From: AP-15 sp963812675
GTDB lineage: Bacteria > Pseudomonadota > Alphaproteobacteria > ATCC43930 > CGMCC-115725
DNA length: 64,000 nucleotides
Reading direction: 5' to 3'
NCBI GenBank assembly: GCA_963812675.1
Contig: CAWEWR010000026.1
Coordinates: forward strand, 1 to 64,000
Shown here: positions 8,161 to 15,985 of the stretch, piece after piece
Layout: each line of letters opens with the position of its first letter
Numbering within the stretch: the first letter of the stretch is position 1
Notes under the pieces: model-generated
Databases searched by the model: none
What the model was told of the DNA's origin: nothing
The model's input: only the letters and a program-made list of their open reading frames with translations
Position numbers and translations under genes: made by a program

Positions 8161-8658
8161 CTACGGTCGTGCCGGTATTTGACTTGGCTGCGGCGCCGGA
8201 ACTACAATGATCTGCGGTGGAGGGGGCTGCGCCTGCCGGACAGCAGTGATTGAATTCGCTATGGCGCTGGTCTGAGCGGCCATATCAGACCGCATCGAGT
8301 GGAACTCATCTGAGATGCGCGCTGGGATCCCGGCAATGGCCACCTCAATACGGTCCGCGCAACTCTCCAAGCGATTGAGTTGAAATCCGAGAAAGCTGAA
8401 ACCACCGATCATGACGACGGCGACAATGCCGATCACCCATCGCACGCCATCCATGGACGTTCTCAATCCCGTGAGCGCGCCGTCCAGCTGCGCCAACCGG
8501 GTATCAACCGCCGCGCGCCAGCCGGTATCCGTATCGGGAGGGCGAGTTGGTGGCCCACCTTCGCCGCTACTGCTTGCTGTGCCCGCAGTCCCGCTAGCCT
8601 CGATGCGATCGAGTTGGTGGCGAAGCATCTCTACGTCGATATTACTCACGGTCGCCAC
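8161..8658 (-). CDS. hypothetical single-pass membrane protein between leuC and leuD
   Basis: 165 residues from GTG 8658. One transmembrane helix is visible at about residues 72-94 (WVIGIVAVVMIGGFSFLGF). Before it are a Gly/Pro-rich linker and a helical stretch (LDRIEASGT, TRLAQLDGALTGLRTSMD). After it are a helical segment and a Pro-rich tail (PPPPQIIVVPAPQPSQI). The helix-TM-helix-Pro layout recalls small phage or coiled-coil membrane proteins, but I do not recognise a family. It ends 21 bp before leuD and would be co-transcribed with the leucine genes. The start is uncertain because no clear ribosome site is seen. Confidence 0.6.
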   Translation of the reverse strand: MATVSNIDVEMLRHQLDRIEASGTAGTASSSGEGGPPTRPPDTDTGWRAAVDTRLAQLDGALTGLRTSMDGVRWVIGIVAVVMIGGFSFLGFQLNRLESCADRIEVAIAGIPARISDEFHSMRSDMAAQTSAIANSITAVRQAQPPPPQIIVVPAPQPSQIPARP

Positions 8659-8695
8659 CCATGAGGCTCAAGAGCGCCTGAATATGCTCTAGACA

Positions 8696-8851
8696 CTAGG
8701 TTCGAGCCTCACGAGATGCCTTAACATGATCCTGAAAACGTTGATCCTGAGCGGGCGCTAATTCGACTAGAGCATCGTCTATTTCGTCCACAGCTGCGAC
8801 CAGCGCGAGAAGAGCTCGGGTGATTGCCGCTGTTTTTGATTTCGAAGTCAT
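8696..8851 (-). CDS. possible small protein of 51 residues
   Basis: Open frame from ATG 8851 to TAG 8696, just downstream of leuC. The translation begins MTSKSKTAAITRALLALVAA and has an acidic middle (VDEIDDALVE), giving a plausible short helix. There is no clear ribosome site and no recognised family. It is listed because the 234-bp gap between leuC and the membrane-protein ORF is otherwise unexplained. Confidence 0.25.
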   Translation of the reverse strand: MTSKSKTAAITRALLALVAAVDEIDDALVELAPAQDQRFQDHVKASREART

Positions 8852-8885
8852 ATTTGGACCGGCATCAAATGCCGATTTGGCTGCA

Positions 8886-10292
8886 TCAACCCAATTGGCG
8901 GACGTCGGCGAGGTGGCCGGTGATGGCGGCGGCGGCGGCCATGGCCGGCCCCATCAGGTGGGTCTTGGCGTTCTTGCCTTGGCGGCCCTCAAAATTGCGG
9001 TTCGAGGTCGAGGCGATGCGCTCCCCGTTCATTGCCCGGTCGTTGTTCATCGACATGCAATTCGAGCAGCCCGGCTCGCGCCATTCGAACCCCGCTTCGA
9101 GGAATATGCGGTCAAGCCCCTCTTCCTCGGCCTGATGCTTGACGAGCCCGGAGCCCGGCACCACCAACGCCCGCACTCCCGCGGCCACATGCCGGCCCCT
9201 GGCGATCGCGGCGGCGGCGCGCAGATCCTCGATGCGGCTGTTGGTGCACGAGCCGATGAACACGCGCTCTACCGGCACGTCGACGAGCCGCGTGTTCGGC
9301 GCCAGCGCCATGTATTCGAGCGAACGCTGCATCGCCGCGCGCTTCAGCGGATCGTCGACCTGCGCCGGATCGGGCACCCGGCCGGTGATCGGCACGACAT
9401 CCTGCGGACTGGTGCCCCAGGAGACGTGCGGCGCGATCTCAGCCGCGTCGAGATGCGCCTCCTTGTCGTATTTGGCGCCGGGATCGGAGGGGAGGGTGCG
9501 CCAATAGGCAACGGCCTGCTCCCAGGCTGCGCCCTTCGGCGCGTACGGTCGGCCCATGACGTAAGCGATGGTTTTTTCATCGGGCGCGACGAGCCCGGCA
9601 CGCGCGCCCGCCTCGATCGACATGTTGCAGACCGTCATCCGGCCTTCCATCGACATGTCGCGGAACGTGCTGCCGGCGTATTCGAAGACATGACCGGTGC
9701 CTCCGGCTGTGCCGATCTTGCCGATGATCGCAAGGATAACGTCCTTTGGGCTGACCCCGGCGCCGAGGCCGCCGTTGACCTCGATCAGCATGTTCTTGGC
9801 CGGGGCCTGGATCAAGGTCTGGGTGGCGAGCACGTGTTCGACCTCGGAGGTGCCGATGCCAAAGGCAAGCGCGCCCATCGCGCCATGCGTTGCGGTATGG
9901 CTGTCGCCGCACACGATCGTCATGCCGGGCTGGCTCAACCCCTGTTCCGGGCCGATGATGTGGACGATGCCCTGGTTGATGCTGTCGACCGGGAAATATG
10001 GGACGCCGAACTCCTTCACATAGCGCTCCAGGGTGTCGACCTGCAGCTTCAATTCCGGCTCGTCGATGCCGCGGCTGCGGTCGCTCGTCGGCACGTTGTG
10101 GTCGGCCACCGCCATTGTCGCGTCGGGCCGGCGCACCTTGCGGCCGGCGAGCTTCAGCCCTTCGAAGGCTTGCGGCGTCGTGACCTCGTGGATCAGGTGA
10201 AGATCGATGTAGATCAGGTAGGTGCCTTCGCCCTGGGGGGCGATGACGTGGTTTTCCCAGATCTTGTCAAAGAGGGTGCGCGGCGGGGCCAT
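8886..10292 (-). CDS. leuC: 3-isopropylmalate dehydratase large subunit
   Basis: 468 residues from ATG 10292 (MAPPRTLFDKIWENHVI), the usual length. The three cysteines that hold the 4Fe-4S cluster lie in the VFIGSCTNSRIEDL block and the GCSNCMSMN block. DSHTATHGAMGALAFGIGTS is the typical N-terminal motif. It forms the isopropylmalate isomerase with LeuD. The start is 8 bp from the rplS stop, continuing the trmD-rplS operon. A long open frame on the opposite strand is only its shadow. Confidence 0.97.
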   Translation of the reverse strand: MAPPRTLFDKIWENHVIAPQGEGTYLIYIDLHLIHEVTTPQAFEGLKLAGRKVRRPDATMAVADHNVPTSDRSRGIDEPELKLQVDTLERYVKEFGVPYFPVDSINQGIVHIIGPEQGLSQPGMTIVCGDSHTATHGAMGALAFGIGTSEVEHVLATQTLIQAPAKNMLIEVNGGLGAGVSPKDVILAIIGKIGTAGGTGHVFEYAGSTFRDMSMEGRMTVCNMSIEAGARAGLVAPDEKTIAYVMGRPYAPKGAAWEQAVAYWRTLPSDPGAKYDKEAHLDAAEIAPHVSWGTSPQDVVPITGRVPDPAQVDDPLKRAAMQRSLEYMALAPNTRLVDVPVERVFIGSCTNSRIEDLRAAAAIARGRHVAAGVRALVVPGSGLVKHQAEEEGLDRIFLEAGFEWREPGCSNCMSMNNDRAMNGERIASTSNRNFEGRQGKNAKTHLMGPAMAAAAAITGHLADVRQLG

Positions 10293-10300
10293 GGCTGCGG

Positions 10301-10765
10301 TCACTCCGATTGGTTGGTTTCTTCGGCGGCGTGGGCCATCTCGGCGGCCGGTTCGGTTTGGGGTCGTACACTCGCGCCGGCTCGCTTGGCGCCCGGCCGT
10401 ACGCTGTCGCGGGCGCGTTCGGTGATGCGAGCCCGCTTGCCGGTCAGACCGCGCAGGTAATAGAGCTTGGCCCGCCGCACCACGCCGCGGCGCACCACAT
10501 CGATCGACGTGATGCGGGGCGAATATAGCGGAAAGATGCGCTCCACCCCCTCGCCGTAAGAGATCTTCCGCAAAGTGAAATTCGAGTTCACCCCGGCGTT
10601 CTTGCGGCCGATGCAAACGCCTTCGAAGACCTGGATGCGCTCACGTTCGCCTTCGACGACTTTGACTCCGACCCGCAACGTGTCGCCGGGCTGAAACTCC
10701 GGGATGGGCCGGCTGACAGCGAGCTTGTCGACCTGCTCCTGCTCGAGCTGTTGCAAAAGGTTCAT
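10301..10765 (-). CDS. rplS: 50S ribosomal protein L19
   Basis: 154 residues. The conserved core is clear: FQPGDTLRVGVKVVEGERER, FEGVCIGRKNAGVNSNFTLR, GVERIFPLYSPRI and RRAKLYYLRGLTGKRARI. The last 40 residues are an Ala/Pro/Glu-rich tail beyond the usual 115-120 residue protein, common in alphaproteobacteria. ATG 10765 overlaps the trmD stop in a TGATG junction, indicating translational coupling. L19 sits at the 30S-50S interface. Confidence 0.97.
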   Translation of the reverse strand: MNLLQQLEQEQVDKLAVSRPIPEFQPGDTLRVGVKVVEGERERIQVFEGVCIGRKNAGVNSNFTLRKISYGEGVERIFPLYSPRITSIDVVRRGVVRRAKLYYLRGLTGKRARITERARDSVRPGAKRAGASVRPQTEPAAEMAHAAEETNQSE

Positions 10766-11478
10766 CACTCCACCTCTCGATCTCTATCGTCCTGCACTGC
10801 CAGGCGGCGCTCCCACAAATCCGGCCGGCGCTCGCGGGTCAAGCGCTTCGCCTCGGCCCGACGCCAAGCCCGGATGCGTGCATGATCGCCCGACACGAGC
10901 ACCTCCGGCACGGCGCGCCCTTGCCACAGCTGCGGGCGAGTATATTGCGGATATTCGAGCAGCCCCTCGGCGAAACTCTCCTCGGCCAGCGCCTCGGCGC
11001 ATCCGACGACACCCGGCAACAATCGTACACAGGCGTCGATCAGCGCGATTGCCGCGGGCTCGCCGCCCGACAGCACAAAGTCGCCGAGGCTTACCTCCTC
11101 GATGCCATGCGCCTCCAGCACACGCTCGTCCACACCCTCGAAGCGGCCACAGATCAGGCGCAAACCCGGTTCCGCAGCAAGCTCGCGCACCCGCTGCTGC
11201 TCGAGCCGGCGTCCGCGCGGCGACAGCAAGATCAGCGGGCCCACCCCGCCTGCGCCGGCGATTGCCGCATCGAGCACGTCCGGCCGCATAACCATACCTG
11301 GCCCGCCGCCAAACGGCGCGTCGTCGACGGAGCGGTGTTTATCGTCCGCAAAGTCTCGGATGTCCACCGTTTCGAGCCGCCACAGCCCCGCCCTTAATGC
11401 TTTGCCGGCCAGCGAAAAGGCGAGCGGGCCCGGGAGCATTTCCGGGAAGATGGTCAACACGGTCGCGCGCCAAGTCAT
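10765..11478 (-). CDS. trmD: tRNA (guanine-N1)-methyltransferase
   Basis: 237 residues. It methylates G37 of tRNAs carrying a 3' G36, using S-adenosylmethionine, and so protects the reading frame. SPOUT-fold landmarks are TIFPEMLPGPLAFSLAGKAL, the knot region LICGRFEGVDERV, and SLGDFVLSGGEPAAIALID. Its ATG overlaps the rimM stop by 4 bp (ATGA). Confidence 0.97.
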   Translation of the reverse strand: MTWRATVLTIFPEMLPGPLAFSLAGKALRAGLWRLETVDIRDFADDKHRSVDDAPFGGGPGMVMRPDVLDAAIAGAGGVGPLILLSPRGRRLEQQRVRELAAEPGLRLICGRFEGVDERVLEAHGIEEVSLGDFVLSGGEPAAIALIDACVRLLPGVVGCAEALAEESFAEGLLEYPQYTRPQLWQGRAVPEVLVSGDHARIRAWRRAEAKRLTRERRPDLWERRLAVQDDRDREVE

Positions 11479-12086
11479 GGCTCGTCATCGCCCAGCAGCC
11501 GCGGATCGTCCAGTAAACCCGGCGGCGGGTCGAGCACGAGCCTACCCTCCGCCGGCGCGACGATCGGCACGACTGCCCGAGTGAACGGCACCAGCAGGGG
11601 CGGCGCGCCGTCCCGCACCAGTTCGAGCGTGTCGCCGGCTCCGAAATCGTATATCGCGCGCACACGCCCGACCCGCGTCCCGTCCCCCAATACAGCGTCG
11701 AGGCCGATCAGATCGGCGTGATAATATTCCTCGGCCTCGGGTTGCGGCAGAGCCGAGCGGGGAAGATAGAGACGCAGCCCGCGCAACGCCTCTGCCTGAT
11801 CGCGGTCCTCGATCCCCGGAAGGCGCGCGATCAATACGCCCTTTGCGACGCCGCAAAGCTGCAGATCGAATTGCCGGCGGCCGGTTTCGTCCTCTAGCGG
11901 GCCGTAGCCGGCAACGTCCTCGGGCACTTCGGTGAAGCTCTTGATCCGCACCGCGCCCTGGACGCCCTGAGGCCCGGTAACGACCCCGACGCAGACCCGT
12001 CGCGAAGGCCCCTCATCCCGGCCCTCTCGCCGCTCGCCGGGGGAGAGAAGGGCATTCGCCGCGGGTTCGCGTATAGCGGAGTTCAT
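11475..12086 (-). CDS. rimM: 16S rRNA processing protein RimM with a repeat-encoded N-terminal extension
   Basis: 203 residues, about 30 more than usual. The family core begins at VCVGVVTGPQGVQGAVRIKS and ends with the PRC-barrel domain (YYHADLIGLDAVL to VPIVAPAEGRLVLDPPPGLLDD). RimM helps mature the 30S head and binds S19. There is no ATG, GTG or TTG between ATG 12086 and the conserved core, so the preceding 30 residues must be translated. Residues about 12-29 are encoded by a GC-rich palindromic repeat (12011-12052) that also occurs elsewhere in the window between genes. See findings. Confidence 0.93.
   Translation of the reverse strand: MNSAIREPAANALLSPGERREGRDEGPSRRVCVGVVTGPQGVQGAVRIKSFTEVPEDVAGYGPLEDETGRRQFDLQLCGVAKGVLIARLPGIEDRDQAEALRGLRLYLPRSALPQPEAEEYYHADLIGLDAVLGDGTRVGRVRAIYDFGAGDTLELVRDGAPPLLVPFTRAVVPIVAPAEGRLVLDPPPGLLDDPRLLGDDEP
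12011..12052. repeat. palindromic repeat, CCCTCTC...GGGAGAG family, inside rimM
   Basis: Arms GCCCTCTCGCC and GGGGGAGAGAAGGGC around CGCTCGCC. The flank CCTCATCCCGG is also part of the element. Related copies are at 14486, 26105, 26967, 42500 and 48560. Here the element lies within the start of the rimM reading frame. Confidence 0.75.
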
Positions 12087-12120
12087 GGCAGACCAGCACT
12101 GAAAGGCGAGCCCGGTCGGG

Positions 12121-12480
12121 TCAGCTTCGGCCGGCTGCGGCGCCCGCCAACTCTTCGGCGGCCTTCAGCCTCTCCTGCGCCCGCGCTTTCGGCCGAGATT
12201 TGACCGGAGTCTTGCGAACCGCCGGCTTCTCGACGAGCCCGGCGTCGCCGAGGAAGCGTGCGACCCGATCGGTCGGCAGCGCGCCGACCCCTAGCCAATG
12301 CTGGATCCGTTCGGCCTTGAGGGTCACCCGATCGGTATGTGACCGGTCGAGCATCGGATTATACGTCCCGAGCTTTTCGATAAAGCGGCCGTCGCGGGGA
12401 CTGCGCGAATCCGCGACGACGATGCTGTAGTAAGGGCGCTTCTTTGCGCCGCCGCGCGCAAGGCGGATTTTCAATGACAT
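12121..12480 (-). CDS. rpsP: 30S ribosomal protein S16
   Basis: 119 residues with ATG 12480 and GAGGGTGTCAGG upstream. The conserved N-terminus (MSLKIRLARGGAKKRPYYSI, VVADSRSPRDGRFIEKLGTY) is followed by the WLGVGALPTDRVARFL block and an alphaproteobacterial Lys/Ala-rich tail. S16 is needed early in 30S assembly. It sits between ffh and rimM in the standard order. Confidence 0.97.
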   Translation of the reverse strand: MSLKIRLARGGAKKRPYYSIVVADSRSPRDGRFIEKLGTYNPMLDRSHTDRVTLKAERIQHWLGVGALPTDRVARFLGDAGLVEKPAVRKTPVKSRPKARAQERLKAAEELAGAAAGRS

Positions 12481-12511
12481 CCTGACACCCTCATTTTAGT
12501 GCCGCAAACCC

Positions 12512-13888
12512 CTAGTGCCGTAAACCGGTGGGCATGAGGCCGGCCAGCCCGTGCCGCGCCAAGCCCTTGGGCCCCAGCTTCTTCATCTTTTTGGTGATGT
12601 CGGCCATATCTTGATATTGTTTCAGAAGCCGGTTGATCTCCTGCACCGAGGTGCCCGAACCCGACGCGATGCGCCGGCGGCGCGAGCCGTTCAATAGCTT
12701 GGGGTTGCGCCGCTCGCCCTTGGTCATCGACGAGATGATCGCCTCCTGGCGCTTGATGATCCGCTCGTCGATATTGGCCTCGTCCAGCTGCTTCTTCATC
12801 TTGCCGATCCCGGGCAGCAGCTTCAGCATCCCGCCCATGCCGCCCATCCGACGGATCTGGCGCAATTGCGCGGCGAGGTCGTCGAGATCGAACCGGCCCT
12901 TTTCCAATTTGGCGGCGAGCTTTTCGGCTTCTTCTTCATCGACCGTTTCGGCGGCCTTCTCGACGAGGCTGACGACGTCGCCCATCCCGAGGATGCGACC
13001 TGCAATGCGCTCGGGGTGAAACGGCTCCAGCGCATCAATGCGTTCACCGACGCCCATCAGCACGATCGGCTTACCGGTGATCGCGCGCATCGACAATGCC
13101 GCCCCGCCGCGGGCGTCGCCGTCGACCCGGGTCAGCACGATCCCGGTGATGCCGGCGCGTTCTCCAAAGGCTTTCGCGACATTGACCGCGTCTTGACCGG
13201 TCATCGCATCGGCGACGAGCAATGTCTCGTGCGGCGTCGCGACCTCGCGCACCGCCGCGACTTCGAGCATCAACTCTTCGTTGACATGCAGCCGCCCGGC
13301 GGTGTCGAGGATCACGACGTCGTAGCCCTCGGTGCGCCCGGTCTGCAATGCCCGCCGGGTGATCGCGACTGGCCTTTCGCCCGGCACGATCGGCAGCGAA
13401 ACAACGCCGATCTGGCGGCCGAGAATGGCGAGCTGCTCCTGCGCCGCCGGCCGCTGCACGTCGAGCGAGGCGAGCAATACCTTCTTGCGGTTTTGCCCCT
13501 TCAGTCGGCTGGCGATCTTGGCTGCTGTGGTCGTTTTGCCGGAGCCCTGGAGTCCGACCAGCATAACGACGACGGGCGATGGGGCGTTCAAATCGATGCC
13601 GTTGACCCTGGTGCCGACCTCGCCGCCGCCGAGCACTTCGACGAGATGGTCGTGGACGATCTTGACGACCATTTGCGCCGGGGTCACCGACCTCAGCACT
13701 TCTTGTCCCTGCGCCTTCTCGCGGATCGCGGCCACAAAATCCCTGACCACCGGAAGCGCCACATCGGCTTCGAGCAACGCGATCCGGATCTCGCGCAAGG
13801 CGGTCCCGACATCGGCCTCGGTCAGCGCGCCATGGCGACGCAGCCGGTCGAAGACGTCGCCGAGGCGGTCACTGAGGCTGTCGAACAT
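12512..13888 (-). CDS. ffh: signal recognition particle protein Ffh
   Basis: 458 residues. ATG 13888 (MFDSLSDRLGDVFDRLRRHG) follows GAGGA; the frame extends 10 codons upstream without a better start. The N domain is followed by the NG GTPase with GLQGSGKTTTAAKIA (G1), DTAGRL (G3) and TRVDGDARGGAALS (G4), then the methionine-rich M domain (GGMGGMLKLLPGIGKMKKQ, SGTSVQEINRLLKQY) that binds 4.5S RNA and signal sequences. It heads the minus-strand operon that continues into rpsP after 31 bp. No 4.5S RNA gene was recognised in the window. Confidence 0.97.
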   Translation of the reverse strand: MFDSLSDRLGDVFDRLRRHGALTEADVGTALREIRIALLEADVALPVVRDFVAAIREKAQGQEVLRSVTPAQMVVKIVHDHLVEVLGGGEVGTRVNGIDLNAPSPVVVMLVGLQGSGKTTTAAKIASRLKGQNRKKVLLASLDVQRPAAQEQLAILGRQIGVVSLPIVPGERPVAITRRALQTGRTEGYDVVILDTAGRLHVNEELMLEVAAVREVATPHETLLVADAMTGQDAVNVAKAFGERAGITGIVLTRVDGDARGGAALSMRAITGKPIVLMGVGERIDALEPFHPERIAGRILGMGDVVSLVEKAAETVDEEEAEKLAAKLEKGRFDLDDLAAQLRQIRRMGGMGGMLKLLPGIGKMKKQLDEANIDERIIKRQEAIISSMTKGERRNPKLLNGSRRRRIASGSGTSVQEINRLLKQYQDMADITKKMKKLGPKGLARHGLAGLMPTGLRH

Positions 13889-14313
13889 CCGGTCCTCAAC
13901 AATCATATGCGACAGCAAAAACGCCAGTGCGCGAAACTCGCGGACTGGCGGCCCGGGCTATTGCCGCGGGTGCGTCGCTCGCTTCCTTGGAAGCGCAAGC
14001 GCAACGTAATCGCCACCCGCCTTCCTGTCAATTGCGGCACCCCAGGCCGCTACCATGACAGCAGCGCCGATTTGCCGCTTCCGCGGGCATGCGATCGGTG
14101 AAAGCGCCCGCGGCCGGCCGGCAACAACCTGCCGTTGGGTCATGTTGGCCTGATCCACCTGTTATTTCTGGAGAAAAACAGGTGCGATTCCCGGAATGGT
14201 TGCAGCTGGAGAGAAATGCGCCTCGACTAAAATAGAATTCACCGTCAATGTCGCGCCAACCCGATTGTCCGGTTTCACCGACCACATATCATGCGACTGT
14301 GGCAATTTTCGGG
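13889..14313. other. intergenic region upstream of ffh without recognised gene
   Basis: About 425 bp. Short open frames exist on both strands but none has a convincing ribosome site, family motif or consistent composition. The promoter of the ffh operon must lie here. From 14314 the sequence becomes a thiolase remnant. Confidence 0.5.
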
Positions 14314-14387
14314 TGCTTGCGCCGCGCCGTCGGTCACCAGGGAACACTGCCGAGACCATCACCAATTGCTCGTCAGTTTGTTTCATC

Positions 14388-14407
14388 GTTCCCGCGCAAG
14401 CGGGAAC
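14388..14407. repeat. perfect palindrome GTTCCCGC-GCAA-GCGGGAAC
   Basis: 8-bp arms and a 4-base loop within the thiolase remnant, followed by CCAGGGCTCCAGGG. The form resembles REP-like elements common in alphaproteobacterial genomes. Confidence 0.65.
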
Positions 14408-14485
14408 CCAGGGCTCCAGGGCCGTCAATGTTCCTGTAACGCAGCACTGCGAGCGTGAACAAAGTCGGCAGCCCCATCGGCCCAC

Positions 14486-14525
14486 CCCAACCTAACCCTC
14501 CGCCGCTTGCGGGGGAGGGAAGGGG
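14486..14525. repeat. palindromic repeat, CCCTCC...GGGAGGG form
   Basis: CCCTCCGCCGCTTGCGGGGG-AGGG with flanks CCCAACCTAA and AAGGGG. It is a diverged member of the CCCTCTC/GAGAGGG family and sits in a second gap of the thiolase remnant. Confidence 0.6.
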
Positions 14526-14671
14526 GTGATCAGGACCGTCTTGCAGAGGCCCGAGGCCAGGAAGGTTGGATCTCCGACAACCGTAAGCGCCGGCTCGCAG
14601 TTGATCGGCACGCATGATAGCGTAGAGGTCTCACGTTCGACCTCTCCCTCCGCTTCCGCAATGCCAATAGC

Positions 14672-15985
14672 ATGATCCGAGGATTCTTTGTCGCGGCCGT
14701 CGCGGTGTCGACGACCTTACTGAGCGGGTGCGGCGAAGATGGCGTGATGTCCCGGTTCATGCTGAAACCGGACCGCATCATCATCGAGCGCCGCCCCGAT
14801 CCTGTGTATGATCAGCTCTTCCCCTACTACGTCGAACTTTGCGCTACGAGCCAATTCCGTTCCAAATTGAAGGGTGAGGGTGGGGTCGCGGGCCACGCAG
14901 TCATGTACATCAAAGGCGCCTGCAAAGACGAGCAGGCGCCGTTTCCGCAATTGCGGCGGTGCCGTGCAGTAGCCACCGAGCTAAACAACTCCGAGCACGG
15001 TGCCGGTGTGAGCGTGGGCCGCTGGTTTCGGAACGTCAACTGGGTGGCGATTCCGAGTTACCAGCTCTTCTATGAGGGCAACCTCAAAATCGGCGAGCGC
15101 CTCACCCAAGCGAATTTCGAAGCCGCCGTGCATGACGCAATCGACACGGGTATCTACAAGGGTGTCGAGTTTCACGACTATCCGTCCGCGAGCGTGAGCG
15201 GGGGTCTCGAGAACTTCGTGGCAAACGAAGCTATCGGCACGGACTTCGCTCTCCGGTTCGCGCGGTCGGTTTTTTGCGCGCGCCTTCCGATCACTGAGCC
15301 GATGTTGGAGGAGGTGATCGCCTTCTTGAACGACAAGAACCGCGAGTATGCCGACGGAGAGGCCGACTACAATTGGAGCGTCTGGGCCGACAACTGCGCC
15401 CATACCCTACGGAACGCCTTGGCCGCCGCTAACATCTGGTCGCCGTTATCGGTGCGTGCCGTGAAGTTTCGTCAATTATTCAATCTTGCCGTACCCGCAA
15501 ACGAGTTCGTGGATCTGGCCGAGCTCGGCACCGAGGGGGACATCAGCGACTATCGAGAAATTCAACCAGACGGACCCCGACGAGACGCGCTCCATGAATT
15601 CCATTGGCTGCCCACGCGGCACGGCGCGCTGTTGAAGACGTTGCCGGTACACGAGCCGAATGACCTCTACGATACGACGTTTCGGCTGTTTACGCTTCAA
15701 TCGCCGTTCAGGATGGGCAAAACGGCGCACGCGATCGAGTTGCTCTCGGATGATCGATTTGTGAAGCTTGGCGCAAACCTTCGCTATTTTCAGCAAAAAT
15801 ACGAAGCGATCCTGGCAAGCCACGACGAGCGGCGCGACATGCTCGCCAGCGTTCGCGGCACGCCCTACCGCCGGGTGGAACGGTTTTTTTACGATTATAT
15901 CAAGGCGCAGCGCACCGAGGTCAACTCCATGTTGACTAGGCTTTCGGCAGTGGAAGGCCAACCGGACGAGCCGAAGGCCAAGTGA
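14672..15985 (+). CDS. putative lipoprotein of unknown function with NCAH motif
   Basis: 437 residues from ATG 14672. The N-terminus is a lipoprotein signal (FFVAAVAVSTTLLSGC) with Cys18 as the likely lipidated residue. The chain is soluble after that. A block near residues 230-250 (YNWSVWADNCAHTLRNAL) has Cys followed two residues later by His in a helix start, which recalls papain-like or Lnb-type (DUF4105) periplasmic proteins, although I cannot assign it firmly. Other recurring features are several Trp/Tyr-rich segments and a C-terminal coil. It overlaps the convergent ceramidase-like gene by 50 bp at the 3' ends. Confidence 0.7.
   Translation: MIRGFFVAAVAVSTTLLSGCGEDGVMSRFMLKPDRIIIERRPDPVYDQLFPYYVELCATSQFRSKLKGEGGVAGHAVMYIKGACKDEQAPFPQLRRCRAVATELNNSEHGAGVSVGRWFRNVNWVAIPSYQLFYEGNLKIGERLTQANFEAAVHDAIDTGIYKGVEFHDYPSASVSGGLENFVANEAIGTDFALRFARSVFCARLPITEPMLEEVIAFLNDKNREYADGEADYNWSVWADNCAHTLRNALAAANIWSPLSVRAVKFRQLFNLAVPANEFVDLAELGTEGDISDYREIQPDGPRRDALHEFHWLPTRHGALLKTLPVHEPNDLYDTTFRLFTLQSPFRMGKTAHAIELLSDDRFVKLGANLRYFQQKYEAILASHDERRDMLASVRGTPYRRVERFFYDYIKAQRTEVNSMLTRLSAVEGQPDEPKAK

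Larger units (their letters stand above)
14314..14570 (-). pseudogene. thiolase remnant with two inserted palindromic repeats
   Basis: Four short blocks match the intact thiolase gene at 22857-23999 on the same strand and in the same order. They are CCGTCGGTCACCAGG (compare 23377), GAGACCATCACCAATTGCTCG (23512), GAGCGTGAACAAAGTCGGC with flanks (23571) and GTGATCAGGACCGTCT with GAGGCCCGAGG-like flank (23692). Between the blocks the original DNA is deleted or replaced: one gap holds the GTTCCCGCGCAAGCGGGAAC palindrome, another a CCCTCC...GGGAGGG repeat. No frame is left. It is an old duplicate of the thiolase used as a landing site for repeats. Confidence 0.75.

Noticed and set aside
8820..10460. 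Plus-strand open frame of 546 residues
   Set aside because: It is the antisense shadow of leuC; the translation is His/Arg/Asp-rich low-complexity text without any motif.
12866..14101. Plus-strand open frame of 411 residues
   Set aside because: Antisense to ffh, whose protein has all conserved motifs; no independent support.
14162..14485. Minus-strand open frame of 107 residues upstream of the lipoprotein gene
   Set aside because: It runs through the thiolase remnant and a palindromic repeat, so its openness is incidental.
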